Source of the DNA: Draconibacterium mangrovi_A
GTDB taxonomy: Bacteria; Bacteroidota; Bacteroidia; Bacteroidales; Prolixibacteraceae
Assembly: GCF_037646455.1 (NCBI RefSeq)
Contig: NZ_JBBIXN010000001.1
Span: 186,001 to 250,000, forward strand
Length of the DNA stretch: 64,000 bases
Reading direction: 5' to 3'
Shown here: positions 18,079-25,737 of the stretch, piece after piece
Layout: every line of letters begins with the position of its first letter
Position numbering within the stretch: the stretch's first letter is position 1
Made by a program: the position numbers and the translations under genes
Notes under the pieces: model-generated
Seen by the model: only the letters and a program-made list of their open reading frames with translations
Told to the model about the DNA's origin: nothing
Databases searched by the model: none

Positions 18079-20796
18079 ATGCAGAAAACAACATTAAGCC
18101 GACCTATTTTATTCCTGTGCTTGATTCTGATCTTCGCAACTGTTTTCCCTGTTCAGGCCCAAAACCTTGAAGAGCTTAAAATTTCGGGCAACTACAGGAA
18201 TGTGCCACTGGAGAATTTTCTGCAAAGCCTTCAAAACGATTACGGCATAAAAGTATTCTACAAAAAATCCTGGGTCGAGCCTTACACAATCAACACTACG
18301 TTTAACGAGAATCCACTCCCCCGTGCATTGAACAGTATTTTTAATGCTCATGACCTCAATTACGAAATCTTTCAAAATAATTCAGTTCTTATTTTTCCGC
18401 GTCGCATGGACACGCGAACCACATTGGATGAAGCGGGGGGAATACTGGTAATTGGAGATCCTATCAAACTGGGGAAATATAAAAGTGGTATCGTTTCCGG
18501 CGTGGTTCTCGATGGTAAAACCGGCGATCCGCTTCCCGGTGCTGTGATCTACGAACCGAAACTTGAAAAAGGAGCCTCAACCAATTCATCAGGTAAATTT
18601 ACTTTGGAACTGCCCGCCGGCGAACACATTCTGCAGATATCATACATGGGATTTCAGGAGTATGAACAAAAAATAAGGATCATTGAATCGGGTGAGGCTG
18701 AGTTCGATCTCTTTGAAGAATCGCACAATCTGGAAGAAGTTACTGTAGTGGCCGATGAGTTCAATTCCTCGCGTACACAAACAAGTCTGGTACAAATGAC
18801 GGCCAAAGAAATTAAAAACCTCCCCCTGCTGATGGGTGAACGCGACATCATAAAAAGTATTACCATGATGCCCGGTATCACCACTGTTGGCGAACTGTCT
18901 TCGGGCTTTAACGTACGCGGCGGAAATTCGGATCAAAACCTGATATTGATGGACGGTTCTCCGGTTTTCAACAGCACCCACCTTTTTGGTTTTCTTTCGA
19001 TGATCAACCCCGATCTGGTGGAAGATTTGAGAGTATTCAAGGGAGGCTTACCTGCACGATACGGCGAACGTGTTTCGTCGGTAATGGAAGTAGACATGAA
19101 AAATGGCGATTCTGATATCCTGCGTGTTTACGGCGGAATTGGAACCATTAATTCGCGTGTTGCACTGGATGGCCCGTTAACAAAAGACAAGAAACTGACC
19201 ATGGCTGCAGGTGGACGACTGTCATACACCGACTGGCTGCTCGACCTCGTTCCTGATCCAGTGGTTTCGGAAAGTACAACCAATTTTTACGATGTGAGTG
19301 GAAAACTGATGTACAAATTCGATAATCACAATTACCTGCGTTTTATGGCGTATGTAAGTAACGACGAATTTAGTACCAGTGCGCAATCGATCAACGAATA
19401 CGGGAACACGCTGATGAGCCTGCAATCGCGGAATAAATTCAGTGAAAAACTTTTTGGAGAGTTTAATTTTTCACACAGTGCATATCATTTCAGACTGACC
19501 GACCTGGCAAATGGAAAAGATTACGAGGCGTATTACCTCAACAACAACATTCAGTACAACGCTTTAAAATACAACCTGATCTGGCATCCGCATCCGCAGC
19601 ACAACTTTCAATCCGGATTTAATTTGATCCGATACGTGAATGATCCCGGGGAGATTTCGCCATATGCTGACACCACAGTGGTTGTTCCGCAGAAAATAGA
19701 TCAGGAAAAAGCATTCGAAGGAGCGCTCTATGCAGGCGATGAGTTTAACATCCTTCCCGGACTGACTCTAAACGCAGGTTTACGTTTTAGTCTCTTTGCT
19801 TTGCAGGGACCAACCACGGTTCTGCTGTACGATGAATCGCTGCCCAAAAGCCCGGAGACGGTAATTGACACCAAAAGATTTGGTGAAAATGAAACTGTGA
19901 AATCCTACGCCGGTCTGGAACCCCGGATTTCAATGAATTACGAAACTCAAACCGGATATTCACTAAAACTTAGTTATCAGCGTACCCGCCAGTACATCAA
20001 CCAGATCAGCAACAGTGCCGTAATATCTCCGGCCGAAATCTGGAAAACGAGCGATTATCACCTCGAACCACTGATCAATGATCAGATTACGGCGGGAGTT
20101 ACTAATAACATGCTGTTTACAGGTATAGATTTTACGGTTGAGGCCTATTACAAACAATTGCAAAACCTGATCGAATATAAAAACGGTGCTCAGATAATTA
20201 TGAACGAGCACCTGGAAACCGACCTGATTCCGGCTGATGGATATTCCTACGGGCTCGAATTGTCCTTCAACAAAAAAGAAGGACGATTAACCGGTTGGCT
20301 GAATTACACCTTCTCGAGAACCATGCGTAAAACCATGGGCGAATTCGATGAAGAACAAATTAATCACGGTGAATATTATCCGTCGATTTACGACAAACCG
20401 CACGATCTTTCAGTAGTTGCAACCTATAACATCAGCCGCAGATGGCGGATTTCCGGAAACTTTGTTTTTATTTCAGGAAGACCGGTAACATTGCCTGAGA
20501 TGACTTACCGGTATTCGGGTGAAACGCTTGTTTATTATTCCGATCGGAATAAATACCGGATGCCACCCTATCACCGACTCGATCTTTCAATAACGTTTGA
20601 CGAAAACCTGAGAAGAAGACGGATGTGGAAAGGAAGCTGGACATTATCGATTTACAACGTCTACGGTCGAAACAATCCGTACTCAGTATATTACCGCAAA
20701 CCATCGCCCGGCTCCGGCTCACAGGGACGAGGCTTATATAAAATGTCGATCATAGGCGTACCTGTTCCGTCATTAACCTACAATTTCAAGTTCTGA
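18079..20796 (+). CDS. TonB-dependent outer-membrane receptor with STN domain
   Basis: A 905-residue receptor. Order: signal peptide (1-27, ending VQAQ), STN/secretin-type domain (about 33-112), carboxypeptidase-like regulatory Ig domain (about 138-215), plug (about 225-340, with FNVRGGNSDQNLILMDGSPV) and a beta-barrel to the final phenylalanine (TYNFKF). It imports a ligand across the outer membrane using TonB energy. The STN domain normally signals to an anti-sigma factor, but no FecI/FecR pair lies nearby. It is about 100 residues shorter than SusC proteins and its next neighbour is DUF4249, not SusD, so it is not a standard Sus transporter. It leads a four-gene operon. Ligand unknown. Confidence 0.9.
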   Translation: MQKTTLSRPILFLCLILIFATVFPVQAQNLEELKISGNYRNVPLENFLQSLQNDYGIKVFYKKSWVEPYTINTTFNENPLPRALNSIFNAHDLNYEIFQNNSVLIFPRRMDTRTTLDEAGGILVIGDPIKLGKYKSGIVSGVVLDGKTGDPLPGAVIYEPKLEKGASTNSSGKFTLELPAGEHILQISYMGFQEYEQKIRIIESGEAEFDLFEESHNLEEVTVVADEFNSSRTQTSLVQMTAKEIKNLPLLMGERDIIKSITMMPGITTVGELSSGFNVRGGNSDQNLILMDGSPVFNSTHLFGFLSMINPDLVEDLRVFKGGLPARYGERVSSVMEVDMKNGDSDILRVYGGIGTINSRVALDGPLTKDKKLTMAAGGRLSYTDWLLDLVPDPVVSESTTNFYDVSGKLMYKFDNHNYLRFMAYVSNDEFSTSAQSINEYGNTLMSLQSRNKFSEKLFGEFNFSHSAYHFRLTDLANGKDYEAYYLNNNIQYNALKYNLIWHPHPQHNFQSGFNLIRYVNDPGEISPYADTTVVVPQKIDQEKAFEGALYAGDEFNILPGLTLNAGLRFSLFALQGPTTVLLYDESLPKSPETVIDTKRFGENETVKSYAGLEPRISMNYETQTGYSLKLSYQRTRQYINQISNSAVISPAEIWKTSDYHLEPLINDQITAGVTNNMLFTGIDFTVEAYYKQLQNLIEYKNGAQIIMNEHLETDLIPADGYSYGLELSFNKKEGRLTGWLNYTFSRTMRKTMGEFDEEQINHGEYYPSIYDKPHDLSVVATYNISRRWRISGNFVFISGRPVTLPEMTYRYSGETLVYYSDRNKYRMPPYHRLDLSITFDENLRRRRMWKGSWTLSIYNVYGRNNPYSVYYRKPSPGSGSQGRGLYKMSIIGVPVPSLTYNFKF

Positions 20797-20797
20797 T

Positions 20798-21880
20798 ATG
20801 AAATACGGTATTTACATATTGATTCTTATCCTGACTTTTGTAGCCTGCGAAGAAATCTACAATCCTAAAATCGATGAAGTAGATAATATGCTGGTAGTGG
20901 AGGCTGTACTACGAGTTGATCAGCAGGTTAACACGGTTAGTCTGTACCGATCAAGAGGATTTAACAGCGTTGATGAAGGATATCCGAAAGAAAGCAGCGC
21001 CCTGGTTTACCTCACTGACGATCAGGGCGGGAGATTGGAATTCTCACTCTACAATCCGGGAGTTTATCAAATTAATGAGTTTCTCGATGCGGAGCGTGTT
21101 TATCAGCTTCATATTGAACTGGATGGTGATCATTACATATCGGACTTCCAGGAGGTTCCAATTGAACCTGTGATTGATACGGTTTATGGGGAGCACGAAA
21201 ACAGAGTTTCAATTCATGGCACCGCGGGCTCCTCTGACGATATTATAAAGGAATATGGAATTCAGCTGTATGCCAACATCAACGATCAGGTAGATTTAAA
21301 TCATTATCGCTTCTATGGTCGAAAAGTGATTCAGTATATGGATACTTACGATACTGTTATTATGGGTTTCCCCGAAACACGACCAATTTATATCTGGCGT
21401 TCAGTTAATCCCAAAGGAATATTTAACGTTGCCGGACCACCGTCGTACAGTACCTCGCGCAATATCATCAAACATCCACTCGAATTTTTCGAGAATGACT
21501 ATTTTAAATACATGCCAGATACCCTGTCGTTTTCAGGCTGGATTTATATTATTAATGAGTTTGGCATTAACGAGAATTCATATAGTTATTACAAAGACCT
21601 CAATCAACAGTTAGGTGCCGAAGGCCGTATTTTCGACCCGGTTTATGTCCAACTGCAAGGTAACGTCTATTGCGAAAATGATCCGGATAAGATCGTTTTG
21701 GGAAATTTCGAGATCACGACTTATTCGGAATACCGTTACTTTTTGTATCATGCGAGAGGGCGCGATGATTTTTTCCTGAAAAAAATACGATATTTCTACG
21801 ATATTCCATCACGAGGCTACGTAAAAGACGACGAACCTGAATTTTGGGAAACCATTTCAAAAACCTATCCTGATGAATAA
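20798..21880 (+). CDS. DUF4249 outer-membrane lipoprotein
   Basis: A 360-residue lipoprotein (signal MKYGIYILILILTFVACEE, Cys17) of the DUF4249 family. It shows the usual N-terminal NMLVVEAVLR segment and a beta-rich body. Its start lies one base after the receptor stop, so the two are translationally tied. Known DUF4249 genes regularly sit beside STN-type TonB receptors in Bacteroidota. A substrate-binding or lid role analogous to SusD is inferred from that pairing, although the folds are unrelated. No catalytic motif is seen. Molecular function is unknown. Confidence 0.85.
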   Translation: MKYGIYILILILTFVACEEIYNPKIDEVDNMLVVEAVLRVDQQVNTVSLYRSRGFNSVDEGYPKESSALVYLTDDQGGRLEFSLYNPGVYQINEFLDAERVYQLHIELDGDHYISDFQEVPIEPVIDTVYGEHENRVSIHGTAGSSDDIIKEYGIQLYANINDQVDLNHYRFYGRKVIQYMDTYDTVIMGFPETRPIYIWRSVNPKGIFNVAGPPSYSTSRNIIKHPLEFFENDYFKYMPDTLSFSGWIYIINEFGINENSYSYYKDLNQQLGAEGRIFDPVYVQLQGNVYCENDPDKIVLGNFEITTYSEYRYFLYHARGRDDFFLKKIRYFYDIPSRGYVKDDEPEFWETISKTYPDE

Positions 21881-23522
21881 AAGATTTTCAGCCATATTAC
21901 TGATGCTTGTATTCGCTTTGGTGCTTAAAACCAATGCACAGGAAAAGGTTTACCTGGTTCCCGACCGTACTTCGTGTGCCAGCGGCGATACCATTTGGTT
22001 TACGACCATGGTTTTTAATCGGTCGGAAGAAGTTCCTGCCGGCAATGTTGTTCATGTTCAGCTCGATAAACTAAACGGGAAGCATGTCACCCGCGTAAAT
22101 ATTGTTTCCCAGGGTGTTACCGGCGATGGTTATTTGCCCGTGCCTGATTCTCTCTCAACAGGAATATACGTGTTAAAGGCCTTTACCAATGTGCAGACCG
22201 ATGATTCCAACGCCATAATAAATCAGCGCCTTGTAACCGTTTACAATCGCTTCGACACCGACATTAGCACGATCAATTATCCGGAAGTTGAAACAAAATA
22301 TTTTGAAGCTTTGGAAGGTGTAGAAATTCATCAGAATAACCACGAGCGAGAAAATAATTCAGTTGAATTCACGATAAATCTTCCTGAAGAAATCCGTGAA
22401 GATTTGGAAGAAATGATTGTTATTGCACGATTAAAAGATCCAATGTCGGACTCATTTAGTTCGGGATTCATTGCTACGCCGATCAAGCAAAAAGCGCTTC
22501 CGTTTATGGCCGTTCCTGAAAAAAACGGATTGCTGATAAAAGGGAAAGTCATCGCGAATTCTGACGAAAGCGAAGTTGAAGGAGCCACCATCCTGCTCAG
22601 TATTTCAGATACACTCCCCTATTTTGATTTTTGCATTACCGACAGCCACGGACGTTTTTCTTTTTACCTTCGAAATGCCTACGGAACTGCAAACCTGATT
22701 GTACAGGAATTGAGTAATAATCCTGGTGAAAACAGGATTGTATTTGACGATAATTTCATTGAAACTCCCGGCATAAACGCTTCATCGAAAATATTGAACA
22801 ACGAGGAAAGATCATATTCCGATGCCGTGGTTAAATCGGCTTATTTCGACAAGTTCTTTAAAAGTTACACATCGCTTTCAACCGATACATTTTCGCTGTC
22901 GAGCGATTTTGAATACCCGTTTTACGGGAAACCCACCAATACCTTCTACCCGGAACTTTTCATTGACCTGCCCGATTTCCAGGAAATATCACGTGAGATC
23001 CTTCGTGGTGTTCAATACCGGAACCGGAAGGAAGAGGTTTCAATTCGACTGTTCGATCATGGCACACAGAATATTTTTAACAATGAGCCTTTCAAACTTT
23101 TGGATGGTGTTCCGGTATTCGATCCCGATATTTTCACGGATATGGGAACTACCGACATTAAAAAAGTAGATGCTGTATTTTACAAACATTATTTTGGAGA
23201 CATTAGTTTCGACGGTGTTTTGGCGGTTTACACACATCATCCCACACTTACCTGGGTCGAGAACCTGGAAGGTGTTAATGTAACTCGCTACCAGTGCTTA
23301 CAACCTGAACTTAAGTGGGATTTTAGCAACTCATCAAACAAAGCGGAAAATACTCCCGACTTCAAAAAAGTATTCTTCCGAAAAAAATGGAAAAATGTAA
23401 GCAGCTCGGAAACAATAAGTTTTAACACTTCAAATATTAAAGGAGATCTTGTACTTGAATTGATTGTAGTGAACCGCAAACAGGAGATTTTGCAACATCA
23501 TGAAATTTTTCAGAATAATTAA
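21873..23522 (+). CDS. Secreted protein with MG2-like N-terminus and barrel-less TonB plug-like C-terminal motif
   Basis: A 549-residue protein with signal peptide (1-22, KTNAQ). It overlaps the DUF4249 stop by 8 bases. The first 100 residues (EKVYLVPDRTSCASGDTIWF, then TGIYVLKAFTN) resemble the macroglobulin MG2-type domain found in Bacteroidota surface proteins. Residues 215-290 form a likely carboxypeptidase-like Ig domain. Near 405-450 it has FKLLDGVPVFD followed by IKKVDAVFYKHYFGDISFDG, which mimics the plug of TonB receptors, yet no beta-barrel follows. It may be a periplasmic or surface partner of the receptor. Function is not known. Confidence 0.7.
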   Translation: MNKRFSAILLMLVFALVLKTNAQEKVYLVPDRTSCASGDTIWFTTMVFNRSEEVPAGNVVHVQLDKLNGKHVTRVNIVSQGVTGDGYLPVPDSLSTGIYVLKAFTNVQTDDSNAIINQRLVTVYNRFDTDISTINYPEVETKYFEALEGVEIHQNNHERENNSVEFTINLPEEIREDLEEMIVIARLKDPMSDSFSSGFIATPIKQKALPFMAVPEKNGLLIKGKVIANSDESEVEGATILLSISDTLPYFDFCITDSHGRFSFYLRNAYGTANLIVQELSNNPGENRIVFDDNFIETPGINASSKILNNEERSYSDAVVKSAYFDKFFKSYTSLSTDTFSLSSDFEYPFYGKPTNTFYPELFIDLPDFQEISREILRGVQYRNRKEEVSIRLFDHGTQNIFNNEPFKLLDGVPVFDPDIFTDMGTTDIKKVDAVFYKHYFGDISFDGVLAVYTHHPTLTWVENLEGVNVTRYQCLQPELKWDFSNSSNKAENTPDFKKVFFRKKWKNVSSSETISFNTSNIKGDLVLELIVVNRKQEILQHHEIFQNN

Positions 23523-23542
23523 GTGAACAAGCGCAACAAACG

Positions 23543-24313
23543 ATGATGGAATATTCGAATAAATACAGGAACTCAACCCGACAATCGATACAGAAGGTTG
23601 TTATGACCCTTGGTGCGGTACTTGTACTTTCGTTGGTTGCCTTGGCCCAGGAAAAAGAATTTGTTCCGGAAATTGAACTGACAACCGCTTCGAATACCAC
23701 CAATTACAAACTTCCGGGAAAGCAGTTTTACCCGACTTATGTTCCCCGCGGATCGGAATTTTACAATGATGAATGGACAACCGGATCGGTAATACTCGAA
23801 AACGGCGATGTTTACAAAAACCTTTATCTGAAGTACAATACTTTACATGATGAATTGATTTACCTGAACCAGAATACAAACACAATAATCAGTATTGATA
23901 AGGATGCAGTTTCGGAGTTTGTTTTCGACAAAACCATCAAATCTTCGCCTCGGTTCAAAAAGATGTTTTTCGACAGGCTCCCAAAAGGTGATCGTTATTT
24001 TGAAATGCTTTACGAAGGCCGGCTGCAACTGGTAATTCATAACCGCACTCTGGAGGAAAAAACATCGGCATACAAGGACCGAAACGGCTATTTGCAAGTG
24101 TCAGATTTTGTTCTTCGTCGCCACCATTACGTTTGTTTCCCCGATGGTGATTTTGAAAAAGTAAAACTCAGGCGCCGCTCGTTATTGACGCTTTTCCCTG
24201 AAAAAAAGAAAGAGATCAGAAAACTACTTCGACAGAATAAAAACAGTTTTCGAACCAACGATGATGCTGTTCAAGCCATTCGCCTGATTGAAGAAAATTA
24301 CTATTCGGAATAA
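23543..24313 (+). CDS. Conserved secreted protein of unknown function, last gene of receptor operon
   Basis: A 256-residue protein with a basic N-terminus and a hydrophobic segment (about 20-35, VMTLGAVLVLSLVALAQ), so it is probably exported. The body is beta-rich and polar up to about 170 (GSVILENGDVYKNLYLKYN; LIYLNQNTNTIISIDKDAVSEF), a pattern of short repeated strands, then a basic C-terminal helix (KLRRRSLLTLFPEKKKEIRKL). I recognise no catalytic motif. It starts 20 bases after the previous gene and points the same way, so it should be coexpressed with the receptor. Two ATG codons are adjacent at 23543 and 23546. Confidence 0.7.
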   Translation: MMEYSNKYRNSTRQSIQKVVMTLGAVLVLSLVALAQEKEFVPEIELTTASNTTNYKLPGKQFYPTYVPRGSEFYNDEWTTGSVILENGDVYKNLYLKYNTLHDELIYLNQNTNTIISIDKDAVSEFVFDKTIKSSPRFKKMFFDRLPKGDRYFEMLYEGRLQLVIHNRTLEEKTSAYKDRNGYLQVSDFVLRRHHYVCFPDGDFEKVKLRRRSLLTLFPEKKKEIRKLLRQNKNSFRTNDDAVQAIRLIEENYYSE

Positions 24314-24346
24314 AACCCGTTACCAACTTTATCCGCAGCTTTTCTT

Positions 24347-25447
24347 TTACTGATACAATTTCAGTTGAGTAACTTCCTTTTGAAATAAAGTCTTTGGATC
24401 CTTGTAAAACCTGATAAAATCCTCCGAATCAGGACTGTTTTTATAAGGAGCAAATGCACCGTGTCCGGCAGGCTTCCAAGGATTCCGCCAAACCAGCACG
24501 TACGAAAGATCGAAAGGTTTTAGCGTTCCCAGCAGCGTTTCCGTCCACCATTTGGTATTCGTAGCAATTGGGCCACCTGTTTCGCTCATCGTGGCAAGTT
24601 TGTTTCTTTGCCCGGCCTGCTCGCATACAACTTCGGCACATGTCTTCACGGCTTTTGCATAGTCAGGTCCACGATCATACAAATCAAAAGCCAGCACATC
24701 AACAATATCGTCGCCGGGGTATCTTTCCAGGTATTCATTTGTAGTTTTAAACCGATCGGTTGAATATGAGTACAACACATGATGAATGTTCTTCTCATTT
24801 TGAAGATAGTTCACAGTAAAGCGCCAGAGCGCCTTGTAGTCTTCCGGGGTGCATAAATTTTTGCCCCACCAGAACCAACTTCCCGTGTGTTCGTGAAAGG
24901 GGCGAAATAGAACCGGGATGTAAGTACCGTCTTCGGTTTGTAAGCCCTGAAGAAATTCAGCAAGCCTGTCTAGATAGGTAACAAACAACTCGTGCTTCTC
25001 CCCTCCGGGCAAAACCGATCGAACTACTTTTTTCGAAGATGTGTCCCAGGAACTGCCACCGGTTAATGGATTGCGTAAATGCCAGCTTATGGTATTCACT
25101 CCTCCCCTCGCATAAGTTTGTTTGATCCATCCCTGAATTTTATGAAAATGAACGGAATCAAGACTGTATGTATCTCCCAGCTCAAGGTGACCTAGTTCCC
25201 AGCCATAAACCGCCGGGTAATCACCACAAACGTCTTTTACGTCCGAACGACCTTCTTCGTACACCCAGCCATTCCCGTAAGCCAGGTCATCCTGGTGACC
25301 GAACATCAATCTTTCGTGCTGCAATTTCATCAGGTTTTTGCAGAGATTAACGGTTTCTTCTGTAGCATTTGGATCGGCAGGTATCGATTTTTGTGCCAAC
25401 GAAAGTTGCACCACAAGGACCAGGGCGGTTACTAAAGTATGTTTCAT
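24347..25447 (-). CDS. GH26 beta-mannanase
   Basis: A 366-residue secreted protein (signal MKHTLVTALVLVVQLSLAQ) that is almost entirely one GH26 TIM barrel. Catalytic residues are E186 in RPFHEHTGSWFWWG (acid/base) and E289 in MSETGG (nucleophile). GHQDD at 50-54 and WHLRNP at 122-127 are further family hallmarks. It cuts beta-1,4-mannan or galacto/glucomannan, or releases mannobiose. It faces the receptor operon tail to tail with a 33-base gap and diverges from the GH31 gene. Whether mannan degradation is linked to the neighbouring loci is not shown. Confidence 0.92.
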   Translation of the reverse strand: MKHTLVTALVLVVQLSLAQKSIPADPNATEETVNLCKNLMKLQHERLMFGHQDDLAYGNGWVYEEGRSDVKDVCGDYPAVYGWELGHLELGDTYSLDSVHFHKIQGWIKQTYARGGVNTISWHLRNPLTGGSSWDTSSKKVVRSVLPGGEKHELFVTYLDRLAEFLQGLQTEDGTYIPVLFRPFHEHTGSWFWWGKNLCTPEDYKALWRFTVNYLQNEKNIHHVLYSYSTDRFKTTNEYLERYPGDDIVDVLAFDLYDRGPDYAKAVKTCAEVVCEQAGQRNKLATMSETGGPIATNTKWWTETLLGTLKPFDLSYVLVWRNPWKPAGHGAFAPYKNSPDSEDFIRFYKDPKTLFQKEVTQLKLYQ

Positions 25448-25737
25448 TTTTGTTTGATATAGCTTTATTATTGTCTTTATTACAATTTCATTTTAAAGAT
25501 AAGTTCCTTCTGCTTCTTCACCAAAACAATTCCTCAAAAACGAACCGCAGAAAACCTGTCGGTTTGATTGATATATTTAGATCGGATGTTTTAGAAAGAA
25601 TGATTCAAAATTGCTTCATAATTCATAAATAGAGATGCTAATTATAATTTTCTTTCTATTTTTAGCATGTTATTGTTATTTTTACAATATAAATTTCGAA
25701 TTGACTTATAACTAACTACAGCTAATAGATTATCAAA
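25448..25737. promoter_or_regulatory. Divergent upstream region of GH26 and GH31 genes
   Basis: A very AT-rich 290-base region that should contain promoters for both flanking glycosidase genes. A near-consensus -7 element (TAAATTTC, 25690-25697) precedes the GH31 gene. I see no other structure. Confidence 0.3.

Noticed and set aside
18079..21880. SusC/SusD pair made of the receptor and the DUF4249 protein
   Set aside because: The receptor has an STN domain and lacks SusC-type length, and the second gene shows DUF4249 features rather than the tetratricopeptide-type helices of SusD.
25369..25632. 87-codon plus-strand frame across the GH26 start
   Set aside because: It is mostly antisense to the GH26 gene, has no homologue I recognise and crosses the AT-rich promoter gap.
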